DNA of 64,000 bases from an uncultured Hyphomicrobiales bacterium (GCA_903828145.1 CAIKKY010000021.1:62001-126000); one strand, 5' to 3'. Shown: positions 18,771 to 28,777, counted from the first letter of the stretch. Notes: generated from the sequence alone by a model not told the origin. Translations and numbers: made by a program.

Positions 18771-20165
18771 CTAGAGTTTGAGCGGACCCACCATCGCTTC
18801 GGGCTTCACTTCGGCGTCGAATTCCTCGCCGGTGAGCAGACCCAGTTCAATGGCGCTTTCCTTGAGCGTCATCCGCTTCTTATGGGCGTTTTTCGCGATT
18901 TTTGCCGCGTTGTCATAGCCGATCTTGCGGTTGAGCGCCGTCACCAGCATCAGCGACTGGTCGACAAGCTGCTTGATCCGGTCGCGGTCTGGTTCGATGC
19001 CCACAGCGCAATGATCATTGAAGCTCTTGGCCGCATCTGCGAGGAGCCGCACCGACTGCAGGAAATTATAGGCAATCACCGGCTTGAAGACATTGAGTTC
19101 GAAATTGCCTTGGCTCGCGGCAAAGCCGATGGCCGCATCATTGCCCATCACCTGCACGGCGACCATGGTCATGGCTTCCGACTGGGTAGGGTGGACCTTG
19201 CCCGGCATGATCGAGGAACCCGGCTCGTTTTCCGGGATGGTGATCTCCCCAAGGCCCGAACGCGGGCCCGAGGCAAGCCAGCGCACGTCATTGGCGATTT
19301 TCATCAGCGCCACGGCCAGTTGCTTGAGCGCGCCCGAGGACGCGACGAACGCATCGTGTCCGGCCATGACGGCAAATTTGTTGGGCGCAGTCACAAAGGG
19401 CCGCCCGGTCAGCGCCGCGATTTCAGCCGCGACCGTTTCGCCATAGAGCGGGTGAGCATTGAGCCCGGTGCCCACTGCCGTACCGCCGAGCGCCAATTCG
19501 TACAGCTGCGGCAGGGTTGCGCGGATGGATTTCAGCGCCAGGTCAAGCTGCGCCACCCAGCCCGAAATCTCCTGCCCCAGCGTCAGGGGCGTCGCGTCCT
19601 GCAGATGCGTGCGGCCGATCTTCACGATGTCCATGAAGGCCTTGGCCTTGCCATCGAGCGTATCGCGCAGCAGCATCACCCGGTCGACGAGATAGCCCTC
19701 GATCGCCTCGACCGCCGCGATATGCATCGCGGTCGGGTAGGTATCGTTCGAGGATTGGCTCATGTTGACGTGATCATTCGGGTGCACGGGCTTTTTCGAG
19801 CCCATCACGCCACCGGCCATTTCAATGGCGCGGTTCGAGATCACTTCGTTCACATTCATGTTCGATTGCGTGCCCGAACCGGTCTGCCAGACAACCAGCG
19901 GGAAATGCTCGCGCAGCTTGTTGGCAATCACCTCATCGGCGGCCCGCACGATCAGGTCGCGCGTTTCCACCGGCATCAGCCCCAGCTTGTGGTTGGCGAG
20001 CGCGGCGGCCTTTTTGAGAATGCCGAAGGCACGGATGATCTCGGTCGGCATCTTTTCGCCGCCAATATCGAAGTTGGCCAGCGAGCGCGCCGTCTGCGCT
20101 CCATAATATTTTTCGGCCGGCACATTGATCGTGCCCATCGAGTCGGATTCGACGCGGGTGCTCAT
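18771..20165 (-). CDS. fumC: Class II fumarate hydratase
   Basis: A 464-residue oxygen-stable fumarase interconverting fumarate and malate in the citric acid cycle. The superfamily signature [16 protein letters not shown] is intact, as are [11 protein letters not shown] and the [13 protein letters not shown] segment near the N-terminus. Length is typical. It is downstream of rpmF on the same strand, with a strong hairpin between them that should end the rpmF transcript, so fumC probably has its own promoter in the 20166-20190 stretch or inside the terminator region. Confidence 0.95.
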   Translation of the reverse strand: MSTRVESDSMGTINVPAEKYYGAQTARSLANFDIGGEKMPTEIIRAFGILKKAAALANHKLGLMPVETRDLIVRAADEVIANKLREHFPLVVWQTGSGTQSNMNVNEVISNRAIEMAGGVMGSKKPVHPNDHVNMSQSSNDTYPTAMHIAAVEAIEGYLVDRVMLLRDTLDGKAKAFMDIVKIGRTHLQDATPLTLGQEISGWVAQLDLALKSIRATLPQLYELALGGTAVGTGLNAHPLYGETVAAEIAALTGRPFVTAPNKFAVMAGHDAFVASSGALKQLAVALMKIANDVRWLASGPRSGLGEITIPENEPGSSIMPGKVHPTQSEAMTMVAVQVMGNDAAIGFAASQGNFELNVFKPVIAYNFLQSVRLLADAAKSFNDHCAVGIEPDRDRIKQLVDQSLMLVTALNRKIGYDNAAKIAKNAHKKRMTLKESAIELGLLTGEEFDAEVKPEAMVGPLKL

Positions 20166-20189
20166 CGAGCCATCTCCAGCAAAATGAAA

Positions 20190-20220
20190 CGGCCGGCCCT
20201 TTACGTGAAAGGACCGGCCG
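20190..20220 (-). terminator. Hairpin terminator after rpmF
   Basis: On the minus strand downstream of rpmF, a stem of about 12 base pairs with one mismatch (CGGCCGGTCCTTT pairing with AAAGGGCCGGCCG) is followed by GTTTCATTTT. This fits intrinsic termination of rpmF before fumC. Confidence 0.7.
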
Positions 20221-20265
20221 GGAAAACTGTCTGCGTCAGGCGCGCAAGGCGCGAGGCCCGGCCGC

Positions 20266-20448
20266 TTACGACTTCTTGGGGTCGAGAACCTGGCGACCGC
20301 GGTACATGCCGGTCTTCAGGTCGATATGGTGCGGACGACGAAGTTCGCCCGAATCCTTGTCCTCGACGTAAGCCGGTGCGACAAGCGCATCGGCGGAGCG
20401 ACGGAAACCGCGCTTCATCGGCGAGGTTTTGCGCTTTGGCACGGCCAT
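20266..20448 (-). CDS. rpmF: 50S ribosomal protein L32
   Basis: A 60-residue ribosomal protein. The N-terminal [17 protein letters not shown] and the [16 protein letters not shown] segment are diagnostic of L32. It is a version without the zinc-binding cysteines, as usual in alphaproteobacteria. A CAGGAG ribosome site precedes the ATG. It has its own leader (to about 20540) that contains a perfect 16-base palindrome, and a hairpin terminator follows it. Confidence 0.96.
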   Translation of the reverse strand: MAVPKRKTSPMKRGFRRSADALVAPAYVEDKDSGELRRPHHIDLKTGMYRGRQVLDPKKS

Positions 20449-20501
20449 GGTGCAAACTCCTGTTCAATCCAACCAAACCGCCGAAAAGTCTTCGGCGTCG
20501 A

Positions 20502-20517
20502 ACAGACCCGGGTCTGT
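20502..20517. promoter_or_regulatory. 16-base perfect palindrome upstream of rpmF
   Basis: ACAGACCCGGGTCTGT is its own reverse complement and lies 54 bases upstream of the rpmF start. A TATAGA hexamer lies about 12 bases further upstream on the minus strand, so the palindrome would fall near the transcription start. It could be an operator or an RNA hairpin; neither is shown. Confidence 0.5.
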
Positions 20518-20632
20518 CAGAATTGCGGCGGTCTATAAAGGAGATTGGCCGCCTTGGGAAGGGGCGAAATGGGGAGGTGACCCGCCCAGGGTAAATCCGC
20601 TACACAACCGGGCGCAAAACGGGGCCTCCCGC

Positions 20633-21538
20633 ATGACCATGACCTTAGTCCACGATCTCAAAGCAAGCGCAGCGCGACTGGATCGTGCGCTTGCCGATTA
20701 TCTCGCTGAGACCCCCCTCTCGGGCCCCGGCCCCGCGCCCGAACGGCTGGTCGCCGCCATGCGCCATGGTAGTCTCAACGGTGGCAAGCGGCTCCGTCCC
20801 TATCTGGTCGAAACCAGTGCCGCACTCTTTGGCATCTCCCCTCATCAGGCGACCCGCACCGGGCTCGCGCTCGAGATGGTCCATTGCTACTCGCTGATCC
20901 ACGATGATCTGCCGGCCATGGACGATGACGATCTGCGGCGCGGCCAACCGACCGTGCACAGGGCCTTTGACGAGGCCACGGCCATTCTGGCCGGCGATGC
21001 CCTCCTGACCCATGCCTTTGCCGTCCTCGGCGACCCGGCGACCCACCCGGACCCTTCCATCCGCATCCGGCTCGTTGCCGAGCTGGCGGCCGGTTCGGGC
21101 GCGGGCGGCATGGCCGGGGGACAGATGCTCGATATCCTCGGCGAGTCGAGCCCGCTGACCGAGACCGAAATCCTGTCCATGCAGGCAATGAAGACCGGTG
21201 CGCTGATCCGCGCGGCTGTGCGGATGGGCGCCATGCTGGGCGGCGCGAGCGACCGCGACCTCGCCGCGCTCACGGCCTATGCCGAGGCCGCTGGGCGCGC
21301 CTTCCAGCTGGCCGATGATATTCTCGATGTCACCGCCAGCGCCGAAGCCATGGGCAAGGCCACCGGAAAGGATGCTGATCAGGGCAAACAGACGCTCGTG
21401 GGCATTCTCGGGCTAGACGCCGCGCGACTGCGGCTCGACGCCATGGTGGCTGAGGCCATTGCCGCGCTGACCCCCCTGGGGCCGAACGCCGACAGGCTAC
21501 GCGCCATCGCGCGCTATTTCGCGGCGCGCGAGACCTGA
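20633..21538 (+). CDS. ispA: Farnesyl (geranyl) diphosphate synthase
   Basis: A 301-residue polyprenyl synthetase. The first aspartate-rich motif is HDDLPAMDDDD and the second LADDILDV, with GGKRLRP upstream, as in short-chain E-type synthases. It condenses dimethylallyl and isopentenyl diphosphates to geranyl and farnesyl diphosphate. The open frame starts earlier, but the ATG at 20633 gives the family length. Its stop abuts the stop of convergent ispG, which makes the isoprenoid precursor it uses. No xseB or dxs gene is adjacent, unlike in many proteobacteria. Confidence 0.92.
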   Translation: MTMTLVHDLKASAARLDRALADYLAETPLSGPGPAPERLVAAMRHGSLNGGKRLRPYLVETSAALFGISPHQATRTGLALEMVHCYSLIHDDLPAMDDDDLRRGQPTVHRAFDEATAILAGDALLTHAFAVLGDPATHPDPSIRIRLVAELAAGSGAGGMAGGQMLDILGESSPLTETEILSMQAMKTGALIRAAVRMGAMLGGASDRDLAALTAYAEAAGRAFQLADDILDVTASAEAMGKATGKDADQGKQTLVGILGLDAARLRLDAMVAEAIAALTPLGPNADRLRAIARYFAARET

Positions 21539-22780
21539 TTATTCGGCTGCGCCCTGACGCCCCGCGCCGAAGCGCTGCTCGATGTAGTCTGCGACCATCT
21601 GCTTGAACTGATCGGCCACATCGGCCCCGCGCAGCGTTGCGACTTTTTCACCATCGATGAACACTGGCGCCGCCGGGGTTTCGCCCGTGCCCGGCAGCGA
21701 GATGCCGATATTGGCGTGCTTGCTTTCGCCCGGGCCGTTGACGATGCAGCCCATCACCGCGACCGACAGGCCTTCGACCCCGGGATAGCGTTCTTTCCAC
21801 ACGGGCATCGAAGTCGAGAGATGGTCCTGAATGTCTTTGGCGAGGGTCTGGAACGTGGTTGAGGTCGTCCGCCCACAGCCGGGACAGGCCGCCACCACCG
21901 GCAGGAAGCGGCGGAAGCCCATGGTCTGCAGCAATTCCTGCGCCACCTTCACTTCCAGCGTGCGGTCGCCGCCCGGCTCCGGCGTCAGCGAAACACGGAT
22001 CGTGTCGCCTATCCCCTGCTGCAGCAAAATCCCCATTGCGGCCGATGAGGCGACAATGCCCTTTGAGCCCATCCCGGCCTCGGTAAGGCCGAGATGCAAG
22101 GCATAATCACAGCGCGCCGCGAGGTCCTGATAGACGGCAATCAGATGCTGCACGTCCGACACCTTGGTCGACAGCAAAATCCGGTTGCGCGGCAGCCCGA
22201 TCTCCTCGGCCCGCGCCGCCGAGAGCAGCGCCGACTGGATAATCGCCTCGCGCTGCACCGCGGCCGCCGAAATCGGCACCGCCGCGCGCGAATTTTCATC
22301 CATCAGCCGGGTCAGCAGCACTTCATCGAGTGAGCCCCAGTTGACGCCGATCCGCACCGGCTTGTCATAGCGGATCGCGAGTTCAATCAGCGTCGTAAAC
22401 TGCGTGTCGCGCTTCGCTTTGAAGCCCACATTGCCGGGGTTGATCCGATATTTATCAAGCGCCTCAGCGCAGGCCGGATGGTCTGTCAGCAGCTTGTGGC
22501 CAATGTAATGAAAGTCGCCCACCAGCGGCACGGCGATGCCGCGTTTCAGCAGCTTTTCGCGGATATGGGGCACGGCCGCCGCCGCCTCATCGCGGTCAAC
22601 CGTGATCCGCACCAGTTCGGACCCGGCGCGCCAGAGTTCGGCAACCTGTTTTACCGTTGCATCAATATCGGCTGTGTCGGTATTGGTCATCGACTGCACA
22701 ACGATGGGCGCGCCGCCGCCCACCATCACACCGCCTATATTCACGCCGACCGATGGCCGCCGGGGCAAAATGCTCATCAA
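21539..22780 (-). CDS. ispG: 4-hydroxy-3-methylbut-2-enyl diphosphate synthase
   Basis: A 413-residue iron-sulfur enzyme of the MEP isoprenoid pathway (MEcPP to HMBPP). The cluster cysteines are in CPGCGRT and [10 protein letters not shown], near residues 300 and 340, after a TIM-barrel domain beginning [20 protein letters not shown]. This is the compact proteobacterial form without the extra plant-type domain. It is convergent with ispA with no bases between the stops. Confidence 0.95.
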   Translation of the reverse strand: MMSILPRRPSVGVNIGGVMVGGGAPIVVQSMTNTDTADIDATVKQVAELWRAGSELVRITVDRDEAAAAVPHIREKLLKRGIAVPLVGDFHYIGHKLLTDHPACAEALDKYRINPGNVGFKAKRDTQFTTLIELAIRYDKPVRIGVNWGSLDEVLLTRLMDENSRAAVPISAAAVQREAIIQSALLSAARAEEIGLPRNRILLSTKVSDVQHLIAVYQDLAARCDYALHLGLTEAGMGSKGIVASSAAMGILLQQGIGDTIRVSLTPEPGGDRTLEVKVAQELLQTMGFRRFLPVVAACPGCGRTTSTTFQTLAKDIQDHLSTSMPVWKERYPGVEGLSVAVMGCIVNGPGESKHANIGISLPGTGETPAAPVFIDGEKVATLRGADVADQFKQMVADYIEQRFGAGRQGAAE

Positions 22781-22856
22781 GGCACCTCGTTATTCCGGCA
22801 AGACATAAGCGCTCGAGCCGCGCCACGCAATCAGCGGCCCGTTGGAGACCCGCACA

Positions 22857-23414
22857 ATGAGTTTTCAGGCCTATCTCGACACGATCCGCGACAAGACCGG
22901 CCTCGGCCCCGATGATTTCCTCGCGCTCGCCGAACAGCGCGGCTTCCTCGCGCCCGATACCAAAGCCACGGCGGTAACCGATTGGCTGAAAGCCGACTAT
23001 GGCCTCGGCCACGGCCACGCTATGGCGATTTACAGTCTTGTGAAAGCCCGCATGGCGGGTGGTCGCAAAGCCCCCGAAGCTCGCGCGGCGACGCTCTTTT
23101 CCGGTGACAAGGCGCAGTGGCAACCCGTCGCTGACCAGCTCGTGTCTGCCCTCGCAGCGCGTGGCGACGTCGGCCAGTCTCCGACCGATACCTATCTCAG
23201 CCTCACGCGCGGCAAGGCCAAAGTTGTTATCATCCAGCCGGGCAAGACTTTCTGCGATCTGGGAATCAAATTCAAATCGCGCGCCCCCACCGAGCGCTTT
23301 GCCGCTGCGGGCAGCTGGAACAACATGGTCACCCACCGCGTGCGCCTCAACGCCCCCGCTGCCCTCGATGCCGATATTCTCGAGTGGGTCCACGCCGCCT
23401 GGGACGCCGCCTAA
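22857..23414 (+). CDS. DUF4287 / DUF5655 domain protein
   Basis: A 185-residue cytoplasmic protein. The N-terminal 60 residues (MSFQAYLDTIRDKTGLGPDD and later AVTDWLKADYGLGHGHAMAI) match DUF4287, and the C-terminal 110 residues match the DUF5655 pattern, including VVIIQPGKTF and FKSRAPTERF. The pair often occurs as one protein of unknown function, and DUF5655 has been linked loosely to nucleic-acid-related contexts. The ATG at 22857 is preferred to the upstream TTG. It is divergent from ispG and convergent with pyc. Confidence 0.82.
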   Translation: MSFQAYLDTIRDKTGLGPDDFLALAEQRGFLAPDTKATAVTDWLKADYGLGHGHAMAIYSLVKARMAGGRKAPEARAATLFSGDKAQWQPVADQLVSALAARGDVGQSPTDTYLSLTRGKAKVVIIQPGKTFCDLGIKFKSRAPTERFAAAGSWNNMVTHRVRLNAPAALDADILEWVHAAWDAA

Positions 23415-23419
23415 AAAGC

Positions 23420-23449
23420 ACGGGCCCCGCGCGCACGCGCGAGACCCGT
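23420..23449 (-). terminator. Hairpin terminator after pyc
   Basis: ACGGG...CGCGCG pairs with CGCGCG...CCCGT around a short loop; on the minus strand the stem is followed by a T-rich GCTTTTTAG. It lies between convergent pyc and the DUF4287 gene and, with its flanking A/T runs, may serve both directions. Confidence 0.65.
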
Positions 23450-23471
23450 AAAACCAGGCGGTTTCTAACCG

Positions 23472-26400
23472 TTACTCGAACCGCACCAGCAGATCTTTGG
23501 CGTCGATCTGATCACCGGGCTTCACTGTGACGTCGGCCACCACGCCATCGGCTTCGGCGTGAATGGCGGTTTCCATTTTCATGGCCTCAATCGAGAGCAG
23601 CACGTCGCCCGCGACCACGCGGTCACCCACCTTCACGCCTAGCCCGGAAATCACACCCGGCATAGGGGCGCCGACCTGCTTGATGTCACCCAGCACGGCC
23701 TTGGCCCGCACCTGAACGTCACCAATCTTGTTGCGGTCCGGCACGGTGATGGTGCGCGGTTGGCCGTTGAGATCGAAAAAGACCCGCACCTGGCCCTTCT
23801 CGTTGGTTTCAGCCCGGCCGAGATATTGCAGCACCAGCGTCTTGCCGCGCTCGATATCGATGAGAATTTCCTCACCCTGTTCCAGCCCGTAAAAATACAC
23901 TGGCGTCGGCAAGACGCCGGTGGGGCCGTACTTATCCTGCGTCTTCATGAAATCGAGGAAGACTTTGGGGTACATCAACGAAGACGCGAGGCGCTTGTCG
24001 TCGATTGTCGTGCCGGTCTCCTTCTCGATCCGCGCCCGTTCCTCATCAAGATCAACGTCTTTGAGATAGGAGCCCGGCCGGTCGGTCAGAGGCTTCCGCC
24101 CCTTCAGCACTTTTTTCTGCAGCGCCGGCGGGAAGCCGCCCGGCGGCTGGCCGAGATCACCAGCAAAGAACCCCACCACCGAGTCCGGGAAGGCGATATC
24201 GCGCGCCGGGTCTTCCACCTCGGCGCGGCTCAGCCCGGCTGACACCATGGCCAGCGCCATGTCGCCCACCACTTTGGAGGAGGGCGTGACCTTCACGATA
24301 TCGCCGAACATCTGATTCACATCGGCATAGGCTTCCGCCACCTCGTGCCAGCGCGATTCAAGGCCAAGCGAGCGCGCCTGTTCCTTCAGATTGGTGAACT
24401 GCCCGCCCGGCATTTCATGCAGATACACTTCCGATGCGCCCGAGCGCAGGTCGCTCTCAAAAGCACGATACTGGGTCCGCACCGCTTCCCAGTAGAACGA
24501 CAGTTCGCGGACCACCTTGCCATCAAGGCCCGGGCTACGCGGACCATCGCGCAGTGCCGCCGCCAGCGAGCCCAGGGTCGGCTGCGAGGTCGTGCCCGAG
24601 AGCGCATCCATCGCTGCATCGACCGCATCCACCCCGGCATCGACCGCCGCCATGATGGTGGCCGCCGCAGCGCCGGACGTATCATGGGTATGCAGATGAA
24701 TGGGCAGGCCCACTTCCTGCTTCAGCGTCTCGATCAGTACCTTGGCCGCCTGCGGCTTCAGGAGCCCGGCCATATCCTTGATGCCGAGCACATGCGCCCC
24801 GGCCTTTTCCAGCGCCTTGGCAAGCCCGACATAGTATTTGAGGTTGTATTTGGGACGCGCCGCGTCAAACAGGTCGCCCGTGTAGCAGATGGCGCCTTCG
24901 GCCACCTTACCGGCCTCGGCCACCGCATCAATCGAGACCCGCATGTTCTCGACCCAGTTGAGACAGTCGAACACGCGGAATACGTCCACGCCGCCCGCCG
25001 CCGCCTGGCGCACGAAGAACTTCACCACATTATCGGGATAGTTGGTGTACCCCACCCCATTGGAGCCGCGCAGCAGCATCTGGGTGAGGATATTGGGCGC
25101 GCCCTCGCGCACCGCCGCCAGCCGCTCCCACGGGTCTTCGTTGAGATAGCGCATGGCGACATCAAAGGTCGCGCCGCCCCAGCATTCGAGCGAAAACAGG
25201 TTGGGCAACCCACGCGCATAGGCCTCGGCAATGCGGGTAATGTCATAAGACCGCATGCGGGTGGCAAGCAGCGACTGGTGCGCATCGCGCATTGTCGTGT
25301 CGGTGAACAGCACCTGGGTCTGCGCCTTCATCCAGCGCGCCAGACCTTCGGGCCCTTCGCGCTCCAGCACCTGCCGCGACCCGTCGGGCAGCGGACGGCC
25401 GGAATAATCGGGCACCACCGGTTCAATGGCATCGGCGGGCGGCCGGGGCCGGTCGCGCACTTCGGGGTGCCCGTTCACCGTCACATCGGCAATGTAGGTC
25501 AAAAGCTTGGTCGCGCGGTCCTGCCGGCGCTTGAAATCAAACAGCGCCGGGGTCGTATCGATGAACCGCGTCGTGTAGCGGTTTTCGAGGAAATCCGGGT
25601 GCGTGATGATGTTCTCAAGGAAGGCGAGATTGGTCGCCACGCCGCGAATGCGGAACTCACGCAACGCACGGTGCATACGCGCAATCGCCTCGTCAGCCGT
25701 CGGGGCCCAACAGGTGATCTTTTCGAGAAGCGGATCATAATAGCGCGTAATCACCGCGCCCGCGTAAGCCGTGCCGCCATCGAGACGCACCCCAAAGCCC
25801 GTCGCCTCGCGATAGGCAGTAATCCGGCCATAGTCGGGGATGAAATTATGTTCCGGGTCTTCGGTCGTCACCCGGCACTGGATGGCATTGCCGTTGAGGC
25901 GAATTTCGTCCTGCTTGGGCACACCACTTTCCGGCGTCCCGATCACCGCGCCTTCAAGCAGTCGGATCTGCGCCTTCACGATATCGATCCCGGTGACGAC
26001 TTCGGTCACCGTGTGTTCCACCTGAATGCGCGGGTTCACTTCAATGAAGTAGAATTTGTTGGTGTCGGCATCGAGCAGGAACTCCACCGTGCCCGCCCCG
26101 CGATAATTGGCTGCCGTGCCGAGCCGGATCGCGGCATCGGTCAGGTCCTTGCGGAGGCTATCGGCCAGATAGGGCGCAGGGGCGCGCTCCACCACCTTCT
26201 GGTTGCGCCGCTGCACCGAGCAATCCCGCTCAAACAGATGCACGAGGTTGCCATGATCGTCGCCGATCAGCTGCACCTCGACATGGCGCGCCCGCTCGAT
26301 CAGCTTTTCGAGATACATCTCGTCCTTGCCGAACGCGGCCTTGGCCTCACGCTTGCCTTCGGCCACTTCGTGGCGCAGGTCGGATTCATCCATGATCCGG

Positions 26401-26912
26401 CGCATGCCGCGCCCGCCGCCGCCCCAACTGGCCTTCAGCATCAGCGGATAGCCGATTTCGGCCGCCATGCGGGCGACCTGGTCGAGATCGTCGGGCAGCG
26501 CATCGGTCGCGGGCACCACCGGCACGCCGGAAGCAATGGCCATATTCCGCGCCGCCACCTTGTTGCCGAGGTCGCGCATGGTCTCGGGCCGCGGCCCGAT
26601 GAAGATGATCCCTGCCTCGGCACAGGCCTCGGCAAATTCCGGACTTTCCGACAACAGCCCATAGCCCGGGTGAATGGCATCCGCGCCGGAAACCCGAGCG
26701 ACCCGGATATATTCATCAATTTGCAGGTAAGCCTCGACCGGCCCCTTGCCCTTGCCGATCAGATAGGCCTCGTCGGCCTTGAAGCGGTGCAGCGCCAGCT
26801 TGTCCTCTTCGGCATAGCAGGCGACTGTCTTAATATTCAGCTCATTGGCCGCCCGAAAAACGCGAATGGCGATTTCGCTGCGGTTGGCGACGAGAATCTT
26901 GGTGATTTTCAT
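23472..26912 (-). CDS. pyc: Pyruvate carboxylase
   Basis: A 1146-residue biotin enzyme converting pyruvate to oxaloacetate to refill the citric acid cycle. The order is biotin carboxylase (about residues 1-450, with the glycine-rich SWGGGGRGMRR ATP lid), carboxyltransferase (about 520-800, starting near TDTTMRDAHQSLLATRMR), an allosteric linker, and a biotinyl domain with the biotin lysine in IEAMKMET near the C-terminus. All parts are on one chain at the usual length. The ATG at 26912 immediately precedes the conserved ITKILVANRSEIA start. A hairpin terminator follows. Confidence 0.97.
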   Translation of the reverse strand: MKITKILVANRSEIAIRVFRAANELNIKTVACYAEEDKLALHRFKADEAYLIGKGKGPVEAYLQIDEYIRVARVSGADAIHPGYGLLSESPEFAEACAEAGIIFIGPRPETMRDLGNKVAARNMAIASGVPVVPATDALPDDLDQVARMAAEIGYPLMLKASWGGGGRGMRRIMDESDLRHEVAEGKREAKAAFGKDEMYLEKLIERARHVEVQLIGDDHGNLVHLFERDCSVQRRNQKVVERAPAPYLADSLRKDLTDAAIRLGTAANYRGAGTVEFLLDADTNKFYFIEVNPRIQVEHTVTEVVTGIDIVKAQIRLLEGAVIGTPESGVPKQDEIRLNGNAIQCRVTTEDPEHNFIPDYGRITAYREATGFGVRLDGGTAYAGAVITRYYDPLLEKITCWAPTADEAIARMHRALREFRIRGVATNLAFLENIITHPDFLENRYTTRFIDTTPALFDFKRRQDRATKLLTYIADVTVNGHPEVRDRPRPPADAIEPVVPDYSGRPLPDGSRQVLEREGPEGLARWMKAQTQVLFTDTTMRDAHQSLLATRMRSYDITRIAEAYARGLPNLFSLECWGGATFDVAMRYLNEDPWERLAAVREGAPNILTQMLLRGSNGVGYTNYPDNVVKFFVRQAAAGGVDVFRVFDCLNWVENMRVSIDAVAEAGKVAEGAICYTGDLFDAARPKYNLKYYVGLAKALEKAGAHVLGIKDMAGLLKPQAAKVLIETLKQEVGLPIHLHTHDTSGAAAATIMAAVDAGVDAVDAAMDALSGTTSQPTLGSLAAALRDGPRSPGLDGKVVRELSFYWEAVRTQYRAFESDLRSGASEVYLHEMPGGQFTNLKEQARSLGLESRWHEVAEAYADVNQMFGDIVKVTPSSKVVGDMALAMVSAGLSRAEVEDPARDIAFPDSVVGFFAGDLGQPPGGFPPALQKKVLKGRKPLTDRPGSYLKDVDLDEERARIEKETGTTIDDKRLASSLMYPKVFLDFMKTQDKYGPTGVLPTPVYFYGLEQGEEILIDIERGKTLVLQYLGRAETNEKGQVRVFFDLNGQPRTITVPDRNKIGDVQVRAKAVLGDIKQVGAPMPGVISGLGVKVGDRVVAGDVLLSIEAMKMETAIHAEADGVVADVTVKPGDQIDAKDLLVRFE

Positions 26913-26978
26913 GAGGGTCCCGGGGCGCTGTTGGGTCGAGTGCCGCAAAACTGGGGCGAACCGGCACGGCCGGTCCCC

Positions 26979-27407
26979 TTATTTTTGGCTCAGGTGCCCT
27001 GCGAGGTGAGATACATCATAGCCCGCATGAGCGGCGGCCTCGATGATTTCACTGGCAGGGGCCTCGCCGGCCCGGCTCAGCGCCCACAAGGTGGTCGAAC
27101 GCGTCCCCGAACGGCAGAAGCAGAATACCGGGCCGTTGCTCCCCTCAAGCGCGGCCTTGGTCCGCTCCACCATGTCGGGGGTCACCCCATCACGGCCAAG
27201 CGGTATATGATGGTAGGCCAAACCAGCAGCCTCAGCCGCAGCCGCGATTTCCTCGGATCGCGGCTGATCAGGAGACTCGTCATCGGGACGATTGTTGACA
27301 ATCGTGCCGAAGCCCAGGGCCTTGATAACCGTCACGTCATCCGGGCTGATTTGCGGCGACACGCTCACATGCTCGTTGATGCGCTTGACGTCCAAGATGC
27401 TCTCCAC
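26979..27407 (-). CDS. TIGR01244-family phosphatase (beta-lactamase hydrolase-like)
   Basis: A 142-residue protein of the DUF442/BLH fold. The cysteine phosphatase loop CRSGTRS is present after FCF, and the N-terminal half reads DDVTVIKALGFGTIVNNRPDDE as in the family. Members occur alone or fused to persulfide dioxygenases, and many are called sulfurtransferases, though the loop is that of dual-specificity phosphatases. No sulfide-oxidation gene is adjacent. The start is a GTG at 27407. Confidence 0.84.
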   Translation of the reverse strand: MESILDVKRINEHVSVSPQISPDDVTVIKALGFGTIVNNRPDDESPDQPRSEEIAAAAEAAGLAYHHIPLGRDGVTPDMVERTKAALEGSNGPVFCFCRSGTRSTTLWALSRAGEAPASEIIEAAAHAGYDVSHLAGHLSQK

Positions 27408-27491
27408 CCACTGGCTGGTTGCCGATTAAGGACTATAGACAGCCCCGCTGGCGTGAAGCAAGGCGAACCGGTCCGCCATTCTTGCATGTAT

Positions 27492-28550
27492 TCATTGCGC
27501 TGGGGGCACGCTCTTGCCCACCCAGCCTGACCAGACGGCCTGCTGGGTGCTGACAAATTGATCCGCCACGGTTTCAACGGTGGCCCCGGGAGCCTGCATG
27601 GCCAGCAGCAGGGCATCCATGGCGTCCATCGGCATGCGGGCCCGCGCGAAATAGGCCGCCACCACCGGGCTATCGGTATAGACATGCTCGGCGAGCGCAA
27701 TCACTACCGGATCGGGCGCAAAGCCCGAGGGCTTGGGTTCGGGACACACCACCCGGGCAAGGCATTTGAACGCCTCGCCGTCATAGGCGGGCAGCACCAC
27801 CGGCACGAAGCTGAACTGCTTCAGCACCGCATTGGGCCGCCAGTAATAGAACAGCACCGGCTCCTTGCGGCTCACCGCCTCGGCAATCAGCTTGTCCATG
27901 TCGAACCGGTTGGCCGGTTCCACGATGTCAAACAGCGCCTCAAGACCGAGCGCCTTCAGCAGGTTGCGGTTGACCACCGCACAGGCCCAATCTGGCGGGC
28001 ACGAGATGAACCGCGCTTTGCCTCCCGGCCTAAACTGAGCCGCATGGGCCTGCAATCCTTCGGCTGTGGCGATATCGGGCCAGGTTTCCTTCACAAAATC
28101 GGGGGTAAACCAGCCCTCAAAACTGTCTGAATCATAGCTTGGCCCAGCCTGGCGCACCGCCTGCCCGGTGACGGCTGCGTTCCAGATATCCGGCACGCGC
28201 GCGATCCAGAGTTCGGGCGCAACCGCCGGTTCGCCGTTGAGCGTCATCGATGATCCGGTGGCCGCCAGATCGCCATCAACAATGCTGACGTTGCATTGGA
28301 AAAACGCCGTGAGCAGCCGAGAATGAATTTCCGCGAGCAGCGAGGCCGAGGGCCAGCTCATTCGGGCGATGGTCATCGGGCGGGTGCCGCAGACCGGCGC
28401 AGGTTGATCGGGCAGGTCGCCCGCCGTGCCATCATCGGTGGCCGCGCTGGTCAGATCAGCTGGCGTATCGGGCGGCGCACTCTCCTGCCCCAGCGCCGGG
28501 ATACTCACGAACAGGAGACCAACAATCAGGGGCAAAAGGCGCATCAACAT
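27492..28550 (-). CDS. Glycine betaine/proline-type ABC substrate-binding protein
   Basis: A 352-residue secreted binding protein with a signal peptide (about residues 1-21, ending ALG) and a low-complexity linker rich in Thr, Asp and Pro. The OpuAC-type fold follows, with segments such as ATGSSMTLNGEPAVAPELW and LFYYWRPNAVLKQF. Aromatic residues suitable for a quaternary-amine cage are present. Unlike typical systems, no permease or ATPase gene is next to it, so it either serves a transporter encoded elsewhere or binds another ligand. Four cysteines in the mature part may form disulfides. Confidence 0.8.
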   Translation of the reverse strand: MLMRLLPLIVGLLFVSIPALGQESAPPDTPADLTSAATDDGTAGDLPDQPAPVCGTRPMTIARMSWPSASLLAEIHSRLLTAFFQCNVSIVDGDLAATGSSMTLNGEPAVAPELWIARVPDIWNAAVTGQAVRQAGPSYDSDSFEGWFTPDFVKETWPDIATAEGLQAHAAQFRPGGKARFISCPPDWACAVVNRNLLKALGLEALFDIVEPANRFDMDKLIAEAVSRKEPVLFYYWRPNAVLKQFSFVPVVLPAYDGEAFKCLARVVCPEPKPSGFAPDPVVIALAEHVYTDSPVVAAYFARARMPMDAMDALLLAMQAPGATVETVADQFVSTQQAVWSGWVGKSVPPAQ

Positions 28551-28777
28551 ACTCCGCCCCGAACCGGGGCTTCCTCAGCCCAACTTCGCCGACAGCAGAT
28601 TGAAACGCAATCCGACACCATCCGCTTTGACCATCCGATCAAAACCCCGGTGACTCTTCCTTGAACATTATGCAATATCCGCCTTCAGGGGAGGCAGGAA
28701 CAGCCTCCTGAACCGTTGCGGGCCGAAGCCGCCCACTGAAAAAGTGTGGCACGGGCCGCGACCAACAGAGGGACATC

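Noticed and set aside
18882-20594. 570-residue plus-strand open frame
   Set aside because: Antisense to fumC and rpmF; no motif, His/Arg/Gly-rich shadow composition.
24345-27530. 1061-residue plus-strand open frame
   Set aside because: It is antisense to pyc over most of its length. Long open antisense frames are expected in GC-rich DNA, and its composition (rich in Arg, His, Gly, Pro) has no recognisable domain.
28551-28777. Attenuator in the livJ leader
   Set aside because: A six-base-pair hairpin (GGAGGC/GCCTCC) is present, but no leader peptide or competing structure is evident.
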